A program made the position numbers and the translations under genes. The notes under the pieces were generated by a model that ran no database searches, was not told the origin of the DNA, and worked only from the letters and a program-made list of their open reading frames with translations. This document shows, one piece after another, positions 53,244 through 62,072 of a stretch of DNA of 64,000 nucleotides; the first letter of the stretch is position 1; each line of letters opens with the position of its first letter. Location of the stretch: contig JAIXOL010000051.1 of assembly GCA_027486845.1 (NCBI GenBank), forward strand, positions 1 through 64,000, read 5' to 3'. The stretch comes from Cytophagaceae bacterium (GTDB lineage Bacteria; Bacteroidota; Bacteroidia; Cytophagales; Spirosomataceae).

Positions 53244-54407
53244 ATGGCAGCAACTACAATAGAAGGAATTAATTTTAATTTAACTGAAGAACATTTGGCG
53301 GTGCAAGCCGCAGCTCGAGATTTTGCTCAAACCGAACTTTTACCTACTGCCATTGAGCGAGATACTCATTCGGTATTTCCGTATGAGCAAATCAAAAAAA
53401 TGGGTGAGTTGGGTTTTATGGGAATGATGGTTTCGCCCGAATATGGTGGCGGAGGAATGGATACAATTTCGTATGTGCTGGCAATGGAAGAAATATCAAA
53501 AGTTGATGCTTCGGCTTCTGTGGCAATGTCAGTAAATAACTCGTTGGTTTGCTGGGGTTTAGAAACTTATGGAACTGAAGAACAAAAGCAAAAATATTTA
53601 AAGCCGCTTGCATCGGGTGAAATAATAGGAGCATTTTGCTTATCCGAACCAGAAGCTGGTTCAGATGCAACTTCTCAGAAAACAACAGCCGAAGATAAAG
53701 GCGATTATTATTTAGTAAACGGCACAAAAAACTGGATTACCAATGGCGGAACTTCGTCGGTTTGTTTAGTTATTGCTCAAACACACCCCGAACTCAAACA
53801 TAAAGGAATAAACGCGTTGATTATCGAGAAAGGTACAGAAGGCTTTATGGTTGGGAAGAAAGAAGATAAAATGGGCATTCGCTCATCAGATACACATTCT
53901 TTGATGTTTTCTGACGTGAAAGTACTAAAAGAAAACCGAATCGGAGTCGATGGTTTTGGATTTAAATTTGCCATGACAACGCTCAACGGTGGTCGAATCG
54001 GCATTGCTGCCCAAGCTCTCGGAATTGCATCAGGTGCGTACGAATTGGCCTTAAAATATTCAAAAGAGCGTAAATCATTCGGTAAAGCAATTAGTGAACA
54101 CCAAGGGATTCAATTTAAATTAGCCGAAATGGCAACCAAAATCGAAGCAGCTCGTCTGTTGGTTTATAAAGCCGCTCGCCAAAAAGACGAAGGTAAAGAT
54201 TACGTCGAATCGGCAGCAATGGCCAAACTTTTTGCATCCGATGTAGCGATGTGGGCAACCACCGAAGCCGTACAAATTCATGGCGGATATGGTTATGTCA
54301 AAGAATTTCATGTAGAACGACTCATGCGTGATGCGAAAATCACTCAGATTTATGAAGGTACCTCCGAAATTCAAAAACTTGTAATTGCACGAGAGATTTT
54401 GAAATGA
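53244..54407 (+). CDS. Acyl-CoA dehydrogenase
   Basis: From the ATG at 53244 the protein has 387 aa, the usual size; the TTG at 53175 lies in the promoter. GAFCLSEPEAGSDATS near residue 130 and WITNGG near 163 bind FAD and acyl-CoA. FGKAISEHQGIQFKLAEMA near 280 and the late QIYEGTSEIQ near 375, which supplies the catalytic glutamate, fit short/medium-chain dehydrogenases. First oxidation step of fatty or branched-chain acyl-CoA breakdown. An operator-like palindrome overlaps its promoter. Confidence 0.93.
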   Translation: MAATTIEGINFNLTEEHLAVQAAARDFAQTELLPTAIERDTHSVFPYEQIKKMGELGFMGMMVSPEYGGGGMDTISYVLAMEEISKVDASASVAMSVNNSLVCWGLETYGTEEQKQKYLKPLASGEIIGAFCLSEPEAGSDATSQKTTAEDKGDYYLVNGTKNWITNGGTSSVCLVIAQTHPELKHKGINALIIEKGTEGFMVGKKEDKMGIRSSDTHSLMFSDVKVLKENRIGVDGFGFKFAMTTLNGGRIGIAAQALGIASGAYELALKYSKERKSFGKAISEHQGIQFKLAEMATKIEAARLLVYKAARQKDEGKDYVESAAMAKLFASDVAMWATTEAVQIHGGYGYVKEFHVERLMRDAKITQIYEGTSEIQKLVIAREILK

Positions 54408-54415
54408 TAGCTTTG
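54385..54415 (+). promoter_or_regulatory. Promoter of the small OB-like exported protein gene
   Basis: TTG at 54385-54387, 20-nt spacer, TAGCTTTG at 54408-54415. The -7 box begins at the first base after the acyl-CoA dehydrogenase stop; the next ATG is 37 nt downstream. Confidence 0.6.
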
Positions 54416-54452
54416 TGTAAATTTTGTATCTGATTCATTTTTTAAAATTAAC

Positions 54453-54812
54453 ATGAAAAATCTATTTTTGATAATATTTGTTTGTATTGGTTTGTCAGTT
54501 TTTTCGCAAGAATCCATCACGGCTTCTCAGGCTAAAGATTTTGTTGGTAAAGAAGTTTTTTTGACGGGTAAAGTTGCTGGTGCAAGACTTTTTCAAAGAC
54601 CAACTGGCGATATGCTTTTATTAAACATTGATAAACCTCATCCAAGCAATGATGTTACTGTGGTTATCGAAGGTGAAGTGATTTCAAAAGGAAAGTTTTC
54701 GGAAACAGCTTTACATGGAAAATCAATAAAAGTAAAAGGAATTGTAAGCATTTTTAAAGAAAAGCCACAAATAAAAGTTGAAAACGAAGTTAATTTGATG
54801 ATTATTGAGTAG
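54453..54812 (+). CDS. Small exported OB-fold-like protein
   Basis: The 119-aa protein has a Sec signal peptide ending VFSQ. The rest alternates strands with the pattern of an OB fold: GKEVFLTGKVAGARLF, MLLLNIDKP, VTVVIEGE, GKSIKVKGIVS and PQIKVENEVNLMII. It may bind a small ligand or nucleic acid, but nothing shows which. Own promoter and terminator, so monocistronic. Confidence 0.7.
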   Translation: MKNLFLIIFVCIGLSVFSQESITASQAKDFVGKEVFLTGKVAGARLFQRPTGDMLLLNIDKPHPSNDVTVVIEGEVISKGKFSETALHGKSIKVKGIVSIFKEKPQIKVENEVNLMIIE

Positions 54813-54859
54813 CATAATTTTTCAAATTGTGTTGATGAAAATTTAGAAAATTGCTCTAC

Positions 54860-54886
54860 AAAAAAGGCTCAACTTGAGCCTTTTTT
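54860..54886 (+). terminator. Terminator after the OB-like gene
   Basis: AAAAAAGGCTCAA (54860-54872) and TTGAGCCTTTTTT (54874-54886) are exact inverted arms ending in T6. Confidence 0.9.
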
Positions 54887-55018
54887 AATTTCTAGTTTTA
54901 CCAATTTAGTTTTTTTAGAAAATAATATTGATGCTTCGTATCAAAATAAAAATAAAAGTTTCTATTTTAGTACTTTGATTATAAAAGCAATTAATTTCTA
55001 TTTCACCCCTAATAAAAA

Positions 55019-56767
55019 ATGAACTTATTCGAGATTAAAGAGCAAGCAAAAGTCTATGATGTTGTCATTGTTGGTTCGGGAGCTGGTGGTGGTATGGCGG
55101 CATATCAATTGGCAAAGGCTGGTGCTAAAGTTTGTTTGTTGGAAGCTGGTGGCTACTTCGACCCCGCTGACCCAAAGTACATTACCCAAATGAAAAACCC
55201 TTGGGAATCGCCACGTCGTGGAGCAAGCACTCGTCTTCGTCCGTTTGGCGATTTTGATGCTGCATGGGGTGGCTGGGACATTGAAGGTGAGCCATATACT
55301 GCCGCTCAAGGTACGCAATTCCGTTGGTTTCGCTCAAGAATGTTGGGTGGACGTACAAATCATTGGGGACGTATTTCGATGCGTTTCGGCCCAGATGATT
55401 TTAAAAGAGGTTCAATGACTGGCATCGGCGACGACTGGCCAATCGACTACGAAGACCTTGCTCCATACTATGATAAAGTTGATAAATTTATTGGACTTTT
55501 TGGTACAAAAGAAGGTATCCGAAATGAGCCTGATGGTCATTTCTTGCCCCCTCCAAAACCACGTTTGCACGAATTAATGCTTAAAAAAGCGGCCACAGGC
55601 ATCGGAATTCCAGTAATTCCTTCTCGAATGGCTATGCTTACTAAGCCAATCAACGATTCTCGTGGTGCGTGTTACTATTGCGGTCAATGCGGTCGTGCTT
55701 GTTCAGCCTACGCTGACTTCTCGGCATCTTCGGTACTTTGTATTCCTGCGGCAAAAACTGGAAATTTAACTTTGATAAATAACGCAATGGTGCGTGAAGT
55801 TTTGACGGATTCAAACACTGGACTTACAACGGGTGTTTCGTATGTCAATAAAATGGATTTGAAAGAATATACAATTAAAGGTAAAATTGTTGTTTTGGCT
55901 GCAAGTACTTGTGAAACAGCTCGTATTCTTTTAAACTCAAAATCTTCAAGATTTCAAAAAGGACTCGCCAACGATAGTGGTGTTGTAGGTAAATACCTCA
56001 ATGACTCGACAGGTGCGAGCCGCCAAGCATTTATTCCTGCCTTGATGGATAGAAAACGCTATAATGAAGACGGTGTTGGTGGTATGCACGTATTTACGCC
56101 GTGGTGGCTAGATAACAAAAAATTGGATTTTCCTCGTGGTTATCATATCGAATATGGCGGTGGTATGGGAATGCCAGGCGGCGGATTTGGTGGCGGAATT
56201 GAGCGTGTAAACGGACTTTATACTGATAAAAACGGTGGCAAAAAACGTGCTGGTGGCTATGGTTCGGCATTGAAAGAAGACGTGATTCGTACTTACGGAG
56301 CCTATATAGGAATGGCTGGACGTGGAGAACCTATTCCGTTGGAGTCTAACTATTGTGAAATTGACCCAAATAACGTCGATAAATATGGTATTCCGACACT
56401 TCGCTACAATTACAAATGGAGTGAAAACGAAATCAAGCAAGCCAAACACATGCAGGATACGTTTGAGCAGATTATCCATGAAATGGGTGGTGTAGCTATG
56501 GGTAAAAAACCAGATGCAAGTACAAACTATGGCTTGGCACAACCTGGAGAAATTATCCATGAAGTAGGAACTGTTCGTATGGGAAATGACCCTAAAAAAT
56601 CGGCTCTAAATGGCTGGCAACAAGCACATGACGTGAAAAACTTATTTGTGGTTGATGCAGCTCCATTTGTTTCGCAAGGTGATAAAAACGTTACTTGGAC
56701 AATCTTGGCGAGTTCATGGCGTACTTCAGATTTTATCATCGACCAAGTAAAAGCTAAGAATTTATAA
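55019..56767 (+). CDS. GMC family oxidoreductase with a CX2CX2CX3C motif
   Basis: The 582-aa flavoenzyme has GSGAGGGMAAYQLAKAG near residue 20 (FAD-binding loop), GGRTNHWGR near 112 and the GMC C-terminal block HEVGTVRMGNDP near 515 with the catalytic His. Cys218, Cys221, Cys224 and Cys228 form CX2CX2CX3C, like a ferredoxin [4Fe-4S] site. The next gene encodes the small subunit of a gluconate/sugar dehydrogenase, so this is likely the catalytic subunit of a membrane-linked sugar or polyol dehydrogenase. It has no signal peptide and may be exported together with its Tat partner. ATG start. Confidence 0.9.
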   Translation: MNLFEIKEQAKVYDVVIVGSGAGGGMAAYQLAKAGAKVCLLEAGGYFDPADPKYITQMKNPWESPRRGASTRLRPFGDFDAAWGGWDIEGEPYTAAQGTQFRWFRSRMLGGRTNHWGRISMRFGPDDFKRGSMTGIGDDWPIDYEDLAPYYDKVDKFIGLFGTKEGIRNEPDGHFLPPPKPRLHELMLKKAATGIGIPVIPSRMAMLTKPINDSRGACYYCGQCGRACSAYADFSASSVLCIPAAKTGNLTLINNAMVREVLTDSNTGLTTGVSYVNKMDLKEYTIKGKIVVLAASTCETARILLNSKSSRFQKGLANDSGVVGKYLNDSTGASRQAFIPALMDRKRYNEDGVGGMHVFTPWWLDNKKLDFPRGYHIEYGGGMGMPGGGFGGGIERVNGLYTDKNGGKKRAGGYGSALKEDVIRTYGAYIGMAGRGEPIPLESNYCEIDPNNVDKYGIPTLRYNYKWSENEIKQAKHMQDTFEQIIHEMGGVAMGKKPDASTNYGLAQPGEIIHEVGTVRMGNDPKKSALNGWQQAHDVKNLFVVDAAPFVSQGDKNVTWTILASSWRTSDFIIDQVKAKNL

Positions 56768-56785
56768 TTTAGACATGAGATTTTA

Positions 56786-56862
56786 GACAAAAGACAAGAG
56801 ATTTTATTTTTCTACTGAATTGATTATCAGTTATTTATGAAACTTTCTCTTGTCTTTAGTCT
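56786..56862. repeat. Word-type hairpin inside the GMC-subunit 3 pair
   Basis: GACAAAAGACAAGAGA (56786-56801) and TCTCTTGTCTTTAGTC (56847-56862) are inverted with one mismatch; the AGACAAGAGA word is repeated on both sides. It lies between two genes expected to form one operon. Confidence 0.75.
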
Positions 56863-56891
56863 CTTGTCTCGCATCCAAATAAAGAAAAAAC

Positions 56892-57527
56892 ATGAAACGT
56901 AGAGATTCATTAAGAGCAATATCTTTAGGTACTTTCGGAATGGCTGCTTTACCTACTACCGACTTGGTAGCGGCAGCTCCAGAACCTAAGCCGTTTAAGA
57001 CCACGCCAGCACGTATTCCCGAAGAGATTGAGCGTGATAAAAAATTGATGGCCGAGAAGTTTTTCACGGCTGCCGAATTGACAACAATTGGTATTTTGTG
57101 CGATATTATTATGCCTGCCGATAGTAAATCTGGAAGTGCAACGCAAGCGGGTGTACCTGCTTACATCGAGTTTATGGCAAAAGACCAACCTTTGTACCAG
57201 ACTCCGCTTCGTGGAGGTTTGAAATGGTTGGACATTGTATGCGTAAAACGCTTCGGAAAAGCATTTTCTTTATGTTCAGCAAAGGAAAGAATCGAAATAG
57301 TTGACGAGATTGCCTATCCAAATGATGTCAAACCAGAATATACCCAAGGTGCATCTTTTTTTACACAAATGAGAAATCTGACTGTTGCTGGATTTTTTAC
57401 CACTCAAATGGGCTTTGATACTTTGGGTTATGTAGGAAATCGCCCGAATCAATGGGATGGTGTTCCGCAAGAAGTATTGGATAAATACGGCTTGAAGTAC
57501 GACCCAATTTATGACAAAAAAGATTGA
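56892..57527 (+). CDS. Gluconate 2-dehydrogenase subunit 3 family protein
   Basis: The 211-aa protein starts MKRRDSLRAISLGTFGMAA, a twin-arginine signal. FTAAELTTIGILCDIIMPAD near residue 55 and TVAGFFTTQMGFDTLGYVGN near 165 fit the gamma subunit family of gluconate and FAD-dependent glucose dehydrogenases. It should help fold and export the GMC partner encoded 124 nt upstream. No cytochrome c subunit follows, so the electron acceptor is unknown. Confidence 0.9.
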   Translation: MKRRDSLRAISLGTFGMAALPTTDLVAAAPEPKPFKTTPARIPEEIERDKKLMAEKFFTAAELTTIGILCDIIMPADSKSGSATQAGVPAYIEFMAKDQPLYQTPLRGGLKWLDIVCVKRFGKAFSLCSAKERIEIVDEIAYPNDVKPEYTQGASFFTQMRNLTVAGFFTTQMGFDTLGYVGNRPNQWDGVPQEVLDKYGLKYDPIYDKKD

Positions 57528-57540
57528 TTTTTTTTAGTTT

Positions 57541-57592
57541 AAACCTCATGGGTTTCGAACAGTCTTACCGTTCAAAACCTATGAGGTTTTTT
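57541..57592. terminator. Bidirectional terminator
   Basis: AAACCTCATGGGTTTCGAAC (57541-57560) pairs with 57570-57589 at 18 of 20 positions around a 9-nt loop, with T residues at the end. It separates convergent genes. Confidence 0.85.
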
Positions 57593-57598
57593 ATGGAT

Positions 57599-58381
57599 TT
57601 ACAACAAAGCTCTATCCAAATGTACATAACCTCCATCAACGTGAATCAACTGGCCGGTTGTGTGGCTTGATTTATCAGAAAGTAAGAAAACTACCATATT
57701 TGCTATTTCTTCTGCGGTTGTCATTCGGTTGCCCAACGGAATTTTTGCATTGATTTTTTCTAAAGTTTCCGCTGGATTTGGTAATGTTTGTACCCACTTT
57801 TCGTAGAGAGGTGTATAACATTCGGCAACAATCAAAGAATTTACTCTGATACCGTATTTCAATAATTCAACGGCCCATTCACGGGTTAGTGCATTTCTGC
57901 CACCATTGGCGGCTGCGTAGGCTGAGGTTCCACCTTGTCCAGTTTCGGCAGTTTTTGATCCAATATTTACAATCGAACCTTTTGATGCTTTCAAGGCAGG
58001 TAAAGCATGCTGAACAATCAGATAATAATGAACTAAGTTTTTGTGCAAAGACTCCATAAATCGTTCATAATTGCCGTTTTCGAGTCCAACGCTATCGTTT
58101 ACACCGGCATTATTCACCACCCCATCAATTCTACCAAATTTTTGATTAATTTCAGCAATGGCTTTTTTACATTCACTAGGTTGCGAAAGTTCGGCAACAA
58201 CTTGCTCGCATTTGTGACCCAAAGCAATAATTTCGTTGACTAATTTTAAGTTGTCGGCTTCATTACGGCCAACGATTACCGGAATCGCTCCTTCATTCGC
58301 CAACACTCTCACGATGCCTTCTCCGATGCCTTTTGCTCCGCCAGTTACTATAATTACTTTGTCGCTTAAATTAAGATTCAT
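57599..58381 (-). CDS. Short-chain dehydrogenase/reductase, L-fucose dehydrogenase-like, with Asn for the catalytic Lys
   Basis: The 260-aa protein has the classical SDR fold: TGGAKGIGEGI near residue 14 binds NAD(P), NNAG near residue 89, and the Tyr in SAYAAANGG (Tyr155). The lysine of YxxxK is replaced by Asn159 (codon AAT). From memory a Bacteroidota subfamily annotated as SDR or L-fucose dehydrogenase shows YAAANGGRNALTREWAV, so the change may be inherited. Substrate not known. ATG start, isolated gene. Confidence 0.85.
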   Translation of the reverse strand: MNLNLSDKVIIVTGGAKGIGEGIVRVLANEGAIPVIVGRNEADNLKLVNEIIALGHKCEQVVAELSQPSECKKAIAEINQKFGRIDGVVNNAGVNDSVGLENGNYERFMESLHKNLVHYYLIVQHALPALKASKGSIVNIGSKTAETGQGGTSAYAAANGGRNALTREWAVELLKYGIRVNSLIVAECYTPLYEKWVQTLPNPAETLEKINAKIPLGNRMTTAEEIANMVVFLLSDKSSHTTGQLIHVDGGYVHLDRALL

Positions 58382-58431
58382 TTGTTTTAAAATGGATTTT
58401 TGAGGTTGAATTGTTTTATTATCTTTAAAAA

Positions 58432-59985
58432 TTATTTCACAACATGAAATTCTAAATCTTGAAAATCGAAGCTAAAATCAGTCAATGGAGAAATCGCTTC
58501 CATAGTCATTCCTGCTGCTTTACCTTCGGTATCTAAGTTGAATTTTACAAAAGCATCTGCGTCGAGGCTTCTATCGTTCCATTTTGCCACAAATGTATTG
58601 CCTTTATAATAAAGCATTTCGCCAGAAAGTCTCGGCGAACGCTTTGAGGCAAACATCAATTTGCCATTTTTCAAAGAAATCGTTACATCGCCAAACCACG
58701 CATCACGGAATGTACCAGCAAATTGATTAAGGTCGATTTTTGTGTTATTCTTTTGCTGAGCATCAATGGCTGTCCAAATTTCGCTAGTAATTTTTGCCGC
58801 ATTTTCGTTGCCTGCCACTATACGAGCGTGATATTCGGCTACACGGTCAACTTTAGGCATTCCTAAATAGCTATCTTTAATGGTATTTGTGACAGCCGTA
58901 AAAGCGGCACCGACTTGTTGGTTGGTGAAAACAATGATTCCAAGTTTCATTTCGGGCAAAATTGTCACTTGGGTTACGATTCCTGCCAAACCGCCCGTGT
59001 GAGTGGCTTGTTTATAACCTTTTACATCGCTCAAAAACCAACCTAAACCATAAGCCGAAAAATGCGTATTATAGGCTGTCGTACCACGAACTGGAATAAT
59101 CGTCTGTGGTGTCCACATTTCTTCATGAACTTCTTGGCTGAAAAGTCTTTTTGAACCATCGCCGTATTTTCCGCCATTTATTTGGGCGATTACCCATTTA
59201 CTCATGTCCGAAACGCTACTGTAAATTCCACCTGCGGCGTTGGCGGTTTCGCTCCAATCAATGCCAATGGCTTGTACTTTTCCGTTGACGGGTGCGTGCG
59301 GGTCTATCACATTCGATTTATCTTTCAATCGGCTCAATGAAGCCGTAGTTTTTGTCATACCGAGCGGTTGCATGATGCGTTTTTCAACAAAATCTTCCCA
59401 TGAATTTCCCGAAACCCGAGCCACGACTTCGCCCGCTACAATGTAAAGATTATTGTCATAATCATATTTTGAACGAAAACTCGAAACAGGTTTTAGATAT
59501 CGGAGATTGTGAATAATGTCAGTTTTGGTAAAATCGCTCGAATCGGGCCACATCATTAAATCGCCCGCACCCAAGCCCATTCCGCTGCGGTGACACAGTA
59601 AATCTCTGATTGTGAATTCTTCTGTTACGAAAGGATTGTATAATTTAAACTCAGGAATAATGTCAGTCACCTTTGTATCCCACTTAATTTTTTTCTCATC
59701 AACCAATATTCCCAAAGCGGCGGCGGTGTAGGCTTTACTATTGGATGCTACGCCAAAAAGCGTGTTTTCATCAACTTTTTGCTGAGTTTTTAACGAACGA
59801 ACGCCATAACCTTTGGCATGAATTACTTTGTCGTCTTTAATAACCGCTACGGCAATACCTGGAACATCAAAAGTTTTCAGTGTTCGCTCAACCAAGGCAT
59901 CAATTTCGGGTGAAGTAATGGTTTGAGCTTTGCTCGAAAAAATGCTTGATGATAAAATGATAAAAGCAAATAGGATTTTTTTCAT
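58432..59985 (-). CDS. Exported serine beta-lactamase-like hydrolase with DUF3471-like tail
   Basis: The 517-aa protein has a signal peptide ending SKAQ. The class C-like domain fills residues about 25-370: ASNSKAYTAA near residue 82 is the SxxK motif, YDYDNNLY near 174 the YxN region, and THTGGLAG near 331 the HxG motif. The tail (about 415-517, FAGTFRDAWFGDVTIS) fits DUF3471. Such proteins act as D-aminopeptidases, esterases or carboxypeptidases, seldom as true beta-lactamases. Confidence 0.88.
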   Translation of the reverse strand: MKKILFAFIILSSSIFSSKAQTITSPEIDALVERTLKTFDVPGIAVAVIKDDKVIHAKGYGVRSLKTQQKVDENTLFGVASNSKAYTAAALGILVDEKKIKWDTKVTDIIPEFKLYNPFVTEEFTIRDLLCHRSGMGLGAGDLMMWPDSSDFTKTDIIHNLRYLKPVSSFRSKYDYDNNLYIVAGEVVARVSGNSWEDFVEKRIMQPLGMTKTTASLSRLKDKSNVIDPHAPVNGKVQAIGIDWSETANAAGGIYSSVSDMSKWVIAQINGGKYGDGSKRLFSQEVHEEMWTPQTIIPVRGTTAYNTHFSAYGLGWFLSDVKGYKQATHTGGLAGIVTQVTILPEMKLGIIVFTNQQVGAAFTAVTNTIKDSYLGMPKVDRVAEYHARIVAGNENAAKITSEIWTAIDAQQKNNTKIDLNQFAGTFRDAWFGDVTISLKNGKLMFASKRSPRLSGEMLYYKGNTFVAKWNDRSLDADAFVKFNLDTEGKAAGMTMEAISPLTDFSFDFQDLEFHVVK

Positions 59986-60237
59986 GGGGTAAAGAATGAA
60001 GATGAATATAATGCCCGAATTTATCTTAATTTGTGGAGAAATACAATTTATGGTATTTCTGATTAAGCCAATGCCACTAAAGCAGTCCTGTTGGCATTCG
60101 ATGTTTTGTGTAGTTTGGTTTTGAGCTAAATATTATAGTCGTCTTTCAATATCTTTTCGGAGAGAATCTGGCGAAGTTTACTGCGAAAAAGTCGTAAAAA
60201 TTTATTAGAAATAAAGTGTTTTTCATGGTTGTACAAA
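59986..60237. other. Intergenic stretch without recognisable gene
   Basis: Between the serine hydrolase start and the yebC terminator. I see no ORF, repeat or clear promoter in it; it should contain the promoter of the serine hydrolase gene. Confidence 0.45.
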
Positions 60238-60264
60238 AAATAGCCTCCGTGAAAGAGGCTATTT
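60238..60264 (-). terminator. Terminator after yebC
   Basis: AAATAGCCTC (60238-60247) pairs with GAGGCTATTT (60255-60264) around 7 nt. A6 on its left gives a T tract in the minus sense. Confidence 0.85.
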
Positions 60265-60285
60265 GATTGATTTTTAAGCGTTTGA

Positions 60286-61011
60286 CTATTCTTTCACAAC
60301 CATGTTATGATAGATATTCTGCACGTCGTCGTCGTCTTCGAGTCTTTCGATAAGTTTTTCAATATCGGCGGTTTGCTCTTCGGTGAGTTCTTTGGTATCA
60401 GTCGGAACTCGCTCAAAATCGGAATGAAGTAATTCGTAGCCTTTTTCTTCGAGGTGTTTTTGCAAAGCTCCGAAGGCCGTAAATTCGCCATAAATATTAA
60501 CTTGGTTGGCTTCTTCATCTAAGAAAACCTCTTCCGCACCAAAATCAATGAGTTCAAACTCTAATTCTTCGATGTCGGTTTTTCCATCATTGGCAATTTT
60601 GAAAACCGATTTACGGTCGAAGATAAAATCCAGCATTCCTGAAGTTCCGATTGTTCCGCCACACTTTGTAAAATGACTGCGAATATTGGCAATCGAACGG
60701 TTGGTATTATCGGTAGTGCATTCAACCAAAATCGCTACACCATGTTGGCCGTAGCCTTCATAAACCATTTCTTTGTAATCTTCTTGGTCTTTCGACGAAG
60801 CACGTTTAATTGCATTATCGACAGTCGCTTTAGGCATATTAGCTGCCTTAGCATTTTGGATTAAGGCACGCAAACGTGAATTACTGCTTGGGTCAGTACC
60901 TCCAGATTTTACTGCAATTGCAATATCTTTACCAATTCTTGTAAAAGTTTTTGCCATCTGCCCCCAACGTTTCATCTTGCGGGCTTTTCTAAATTCAAAC
61001 GCTCTTCCCAT
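60286..61011 (-). CDS. yebC: YebC/PmpR family protein
   Basis: The 241-aa protein has the TACO1/YebC layout: MGRAFEFRKARKMKRWGQM at the start, FTRIGKDIAIAVKSGGTDP near residue 25, NMPKATVDNAIKRAS near 59, YEGYGQHGVAILVECTTDN near 85 and the acidic C-terminus. Members have been described as transcription factors and, more recently, as translation factors that help with proline stretches. Strongly conserved. ATG start; terminator after the stop. Confidence 0.94.
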   Translation of the reverse strand: MGRAFEFRKARKMKRWGQMAKTFTRIGKDIAIAVKSGGTDPSSNSRLRALIQNAKAANMPKATVDNAIKRASSKDQEDYKEMVYEGYGQHGVAILVECTTDNTNRSIANIRSHFTKCGGTIGTSGMLDFIFDRKSVFKIANDGKTDIEELEFELIDFGAEEVFLDEEANQVNIYGEFTAFGALQKHLEEKGYELLHSDFERVPTDTKELTEEQTADIEKLIERLEDDDDVQNIYHNMVVKE

Positions 61012-61101
61012 TATTTATGAAAAATCTAATATTTTGTATGTCTTTATTTTGATGCGAAATTATGAAATTTTACGCAAAAACGCACAAATATATTTTTAGC
61101 C

Positions 61102-61240
61102 CACAGTCCACAGTCCACAGTCTTCAGTCCACAATTCACAGTCAGCAGTAGCAGTCCAATAAGTTTGAAAACAAAGACTGTAAATTGAAGGCTGCCTACT
61201 GCCTACTGAAGACTGCCCACTGAAGACTGAAAACTGGCAA
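61102..61240. repeat. Word-type hairpin of CAGTC/GACTG units
   Basis: The left half repeats CACAGTC and CTTCAGTCC; the right half repeats CTGCCTACTG and ACTGAAGACTG. CAGTCTTCAGT (61118-61128) has exact inverted copies at 61205-61215 and 61219-61229. It runs up to the stop codon of the lipoprotein gene. Confidence 0.75.
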
Positions 61241-61924
61241 CTACTTAGTTCGATAAGGCAAATTTTTCGCGACCTGACTGAGCAAGCTCGTAGAAAGTTG
61301 ATGCGGCGTATCCATGCGATTGTTTGGTTGATTAGAAAGAGTCGAGGACCAAACCATTTCCCCGCTAGCGGCATCAAAAAGTTTCACATCGGTTTCTACG
61401 CCATCGTTGAATCTTGTATTCTCCATCATGACGGGCGAGATAGACATCGTGCGGTCGGTTGGGCGACTGATTTTTATAATTAATTCGCCAAAAATAACGG
61501 CGTCAACACCTAAAAGTTTCGCTAAATCAGCTTTATTCTGAAACTTGACATCTTCTATGCGAATACCATTTTCTGCCAAAATCTTGTTGGTTCGAGTAAA
61601 ATCTTGAAACGCAATTTCATACCGGCCTTTTTCTACTTGTTTGGCCACATTTACAAAAAACTCTTTTTGAGCATCAAGGCTTGCTTCTTGTTCTTGCTTG
61701 CTGTACAAATGTCTTTCTTGGATTGGGTTTCTTTTTTTCTGTGTTGAATAATCAAGCGGATTCTGAAACTGAACACCAAAAGGCAAAATGGCGATTTTTT
61801 TATGCGTATTTTTGATGGTAGCGAAGTTTTCGGCAACAAAACCTTTTGACGAAGCACAGCCAGATAAAATCAAGGCGATAATTCCGAAAGCAAAAATGCT
61901 TTTATATATGTTGAACGTTTTCAT
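61241..61924 (-). CDS. Lipoprotein of unknown function
   Basis: The 227-aa protein has a clear lipobox (LILSGC, Cys23). The mature part starts with a region like the N-terminus of envelope proteins that form ring or pilus-like complexes (KKIAILPFGVQFQ near residue 42), and the motif LAKLLGVDAVIFGELI near residue 132 resembles the GNA1162/CsgG-type fold. I do not name a family. It is divergent from dinB across a palindrome. Cell-envelope location is likely; function unknown. Confidence 0.7.
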   Translation of the reverse strand: MKTFNIYKSIFAFGIIALILSGCASSKGFVAENFATIKNTHKKIAILPFGVQFQNPLDYSTQKKRNPIQERHLYSKQEQEASLDAQKEFFVNVAKQVEKGRYEIAFQDFTRTNKILAENGIRIEDVKFQNKADLAKLLGVDAVIFGELIIKISRPTDRTMSISPVMMENTRFNDGVETDVKLFDAASGEMVWSSTLSNQPNNRMDTPHQLSTSLLSQVAKNLPYRTK

Positions 61925-61948
61925 TTTTAGAATTGGTTTTATGGTTAA

Positions 61949-61993
61949 AGGAAGGCTTCGATGGGCGACAGTCGCTCCAAGCGAAGCCTTCCT
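61949..61993. repeat. GGAAGGCTTCG palindromic element
   Basis: AGGAAGGCTTCG (61949-61960) and CGAAGCCTTCCT (61982-61993) are exact inverted arms. Inside, GGGCGACAGTCGCTCC makes a second small hairpin. It lies between the divergent lipoprotein and dinB genes. Confidence 0.8.
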
Positions 61994-62072
61994 AAGAGAA
62001 ATACTTTCTTTTATATTAATGAAATTTATGACTCAAAAGTTGTATCGAAAAACAAATAAATGACAATAGCCT

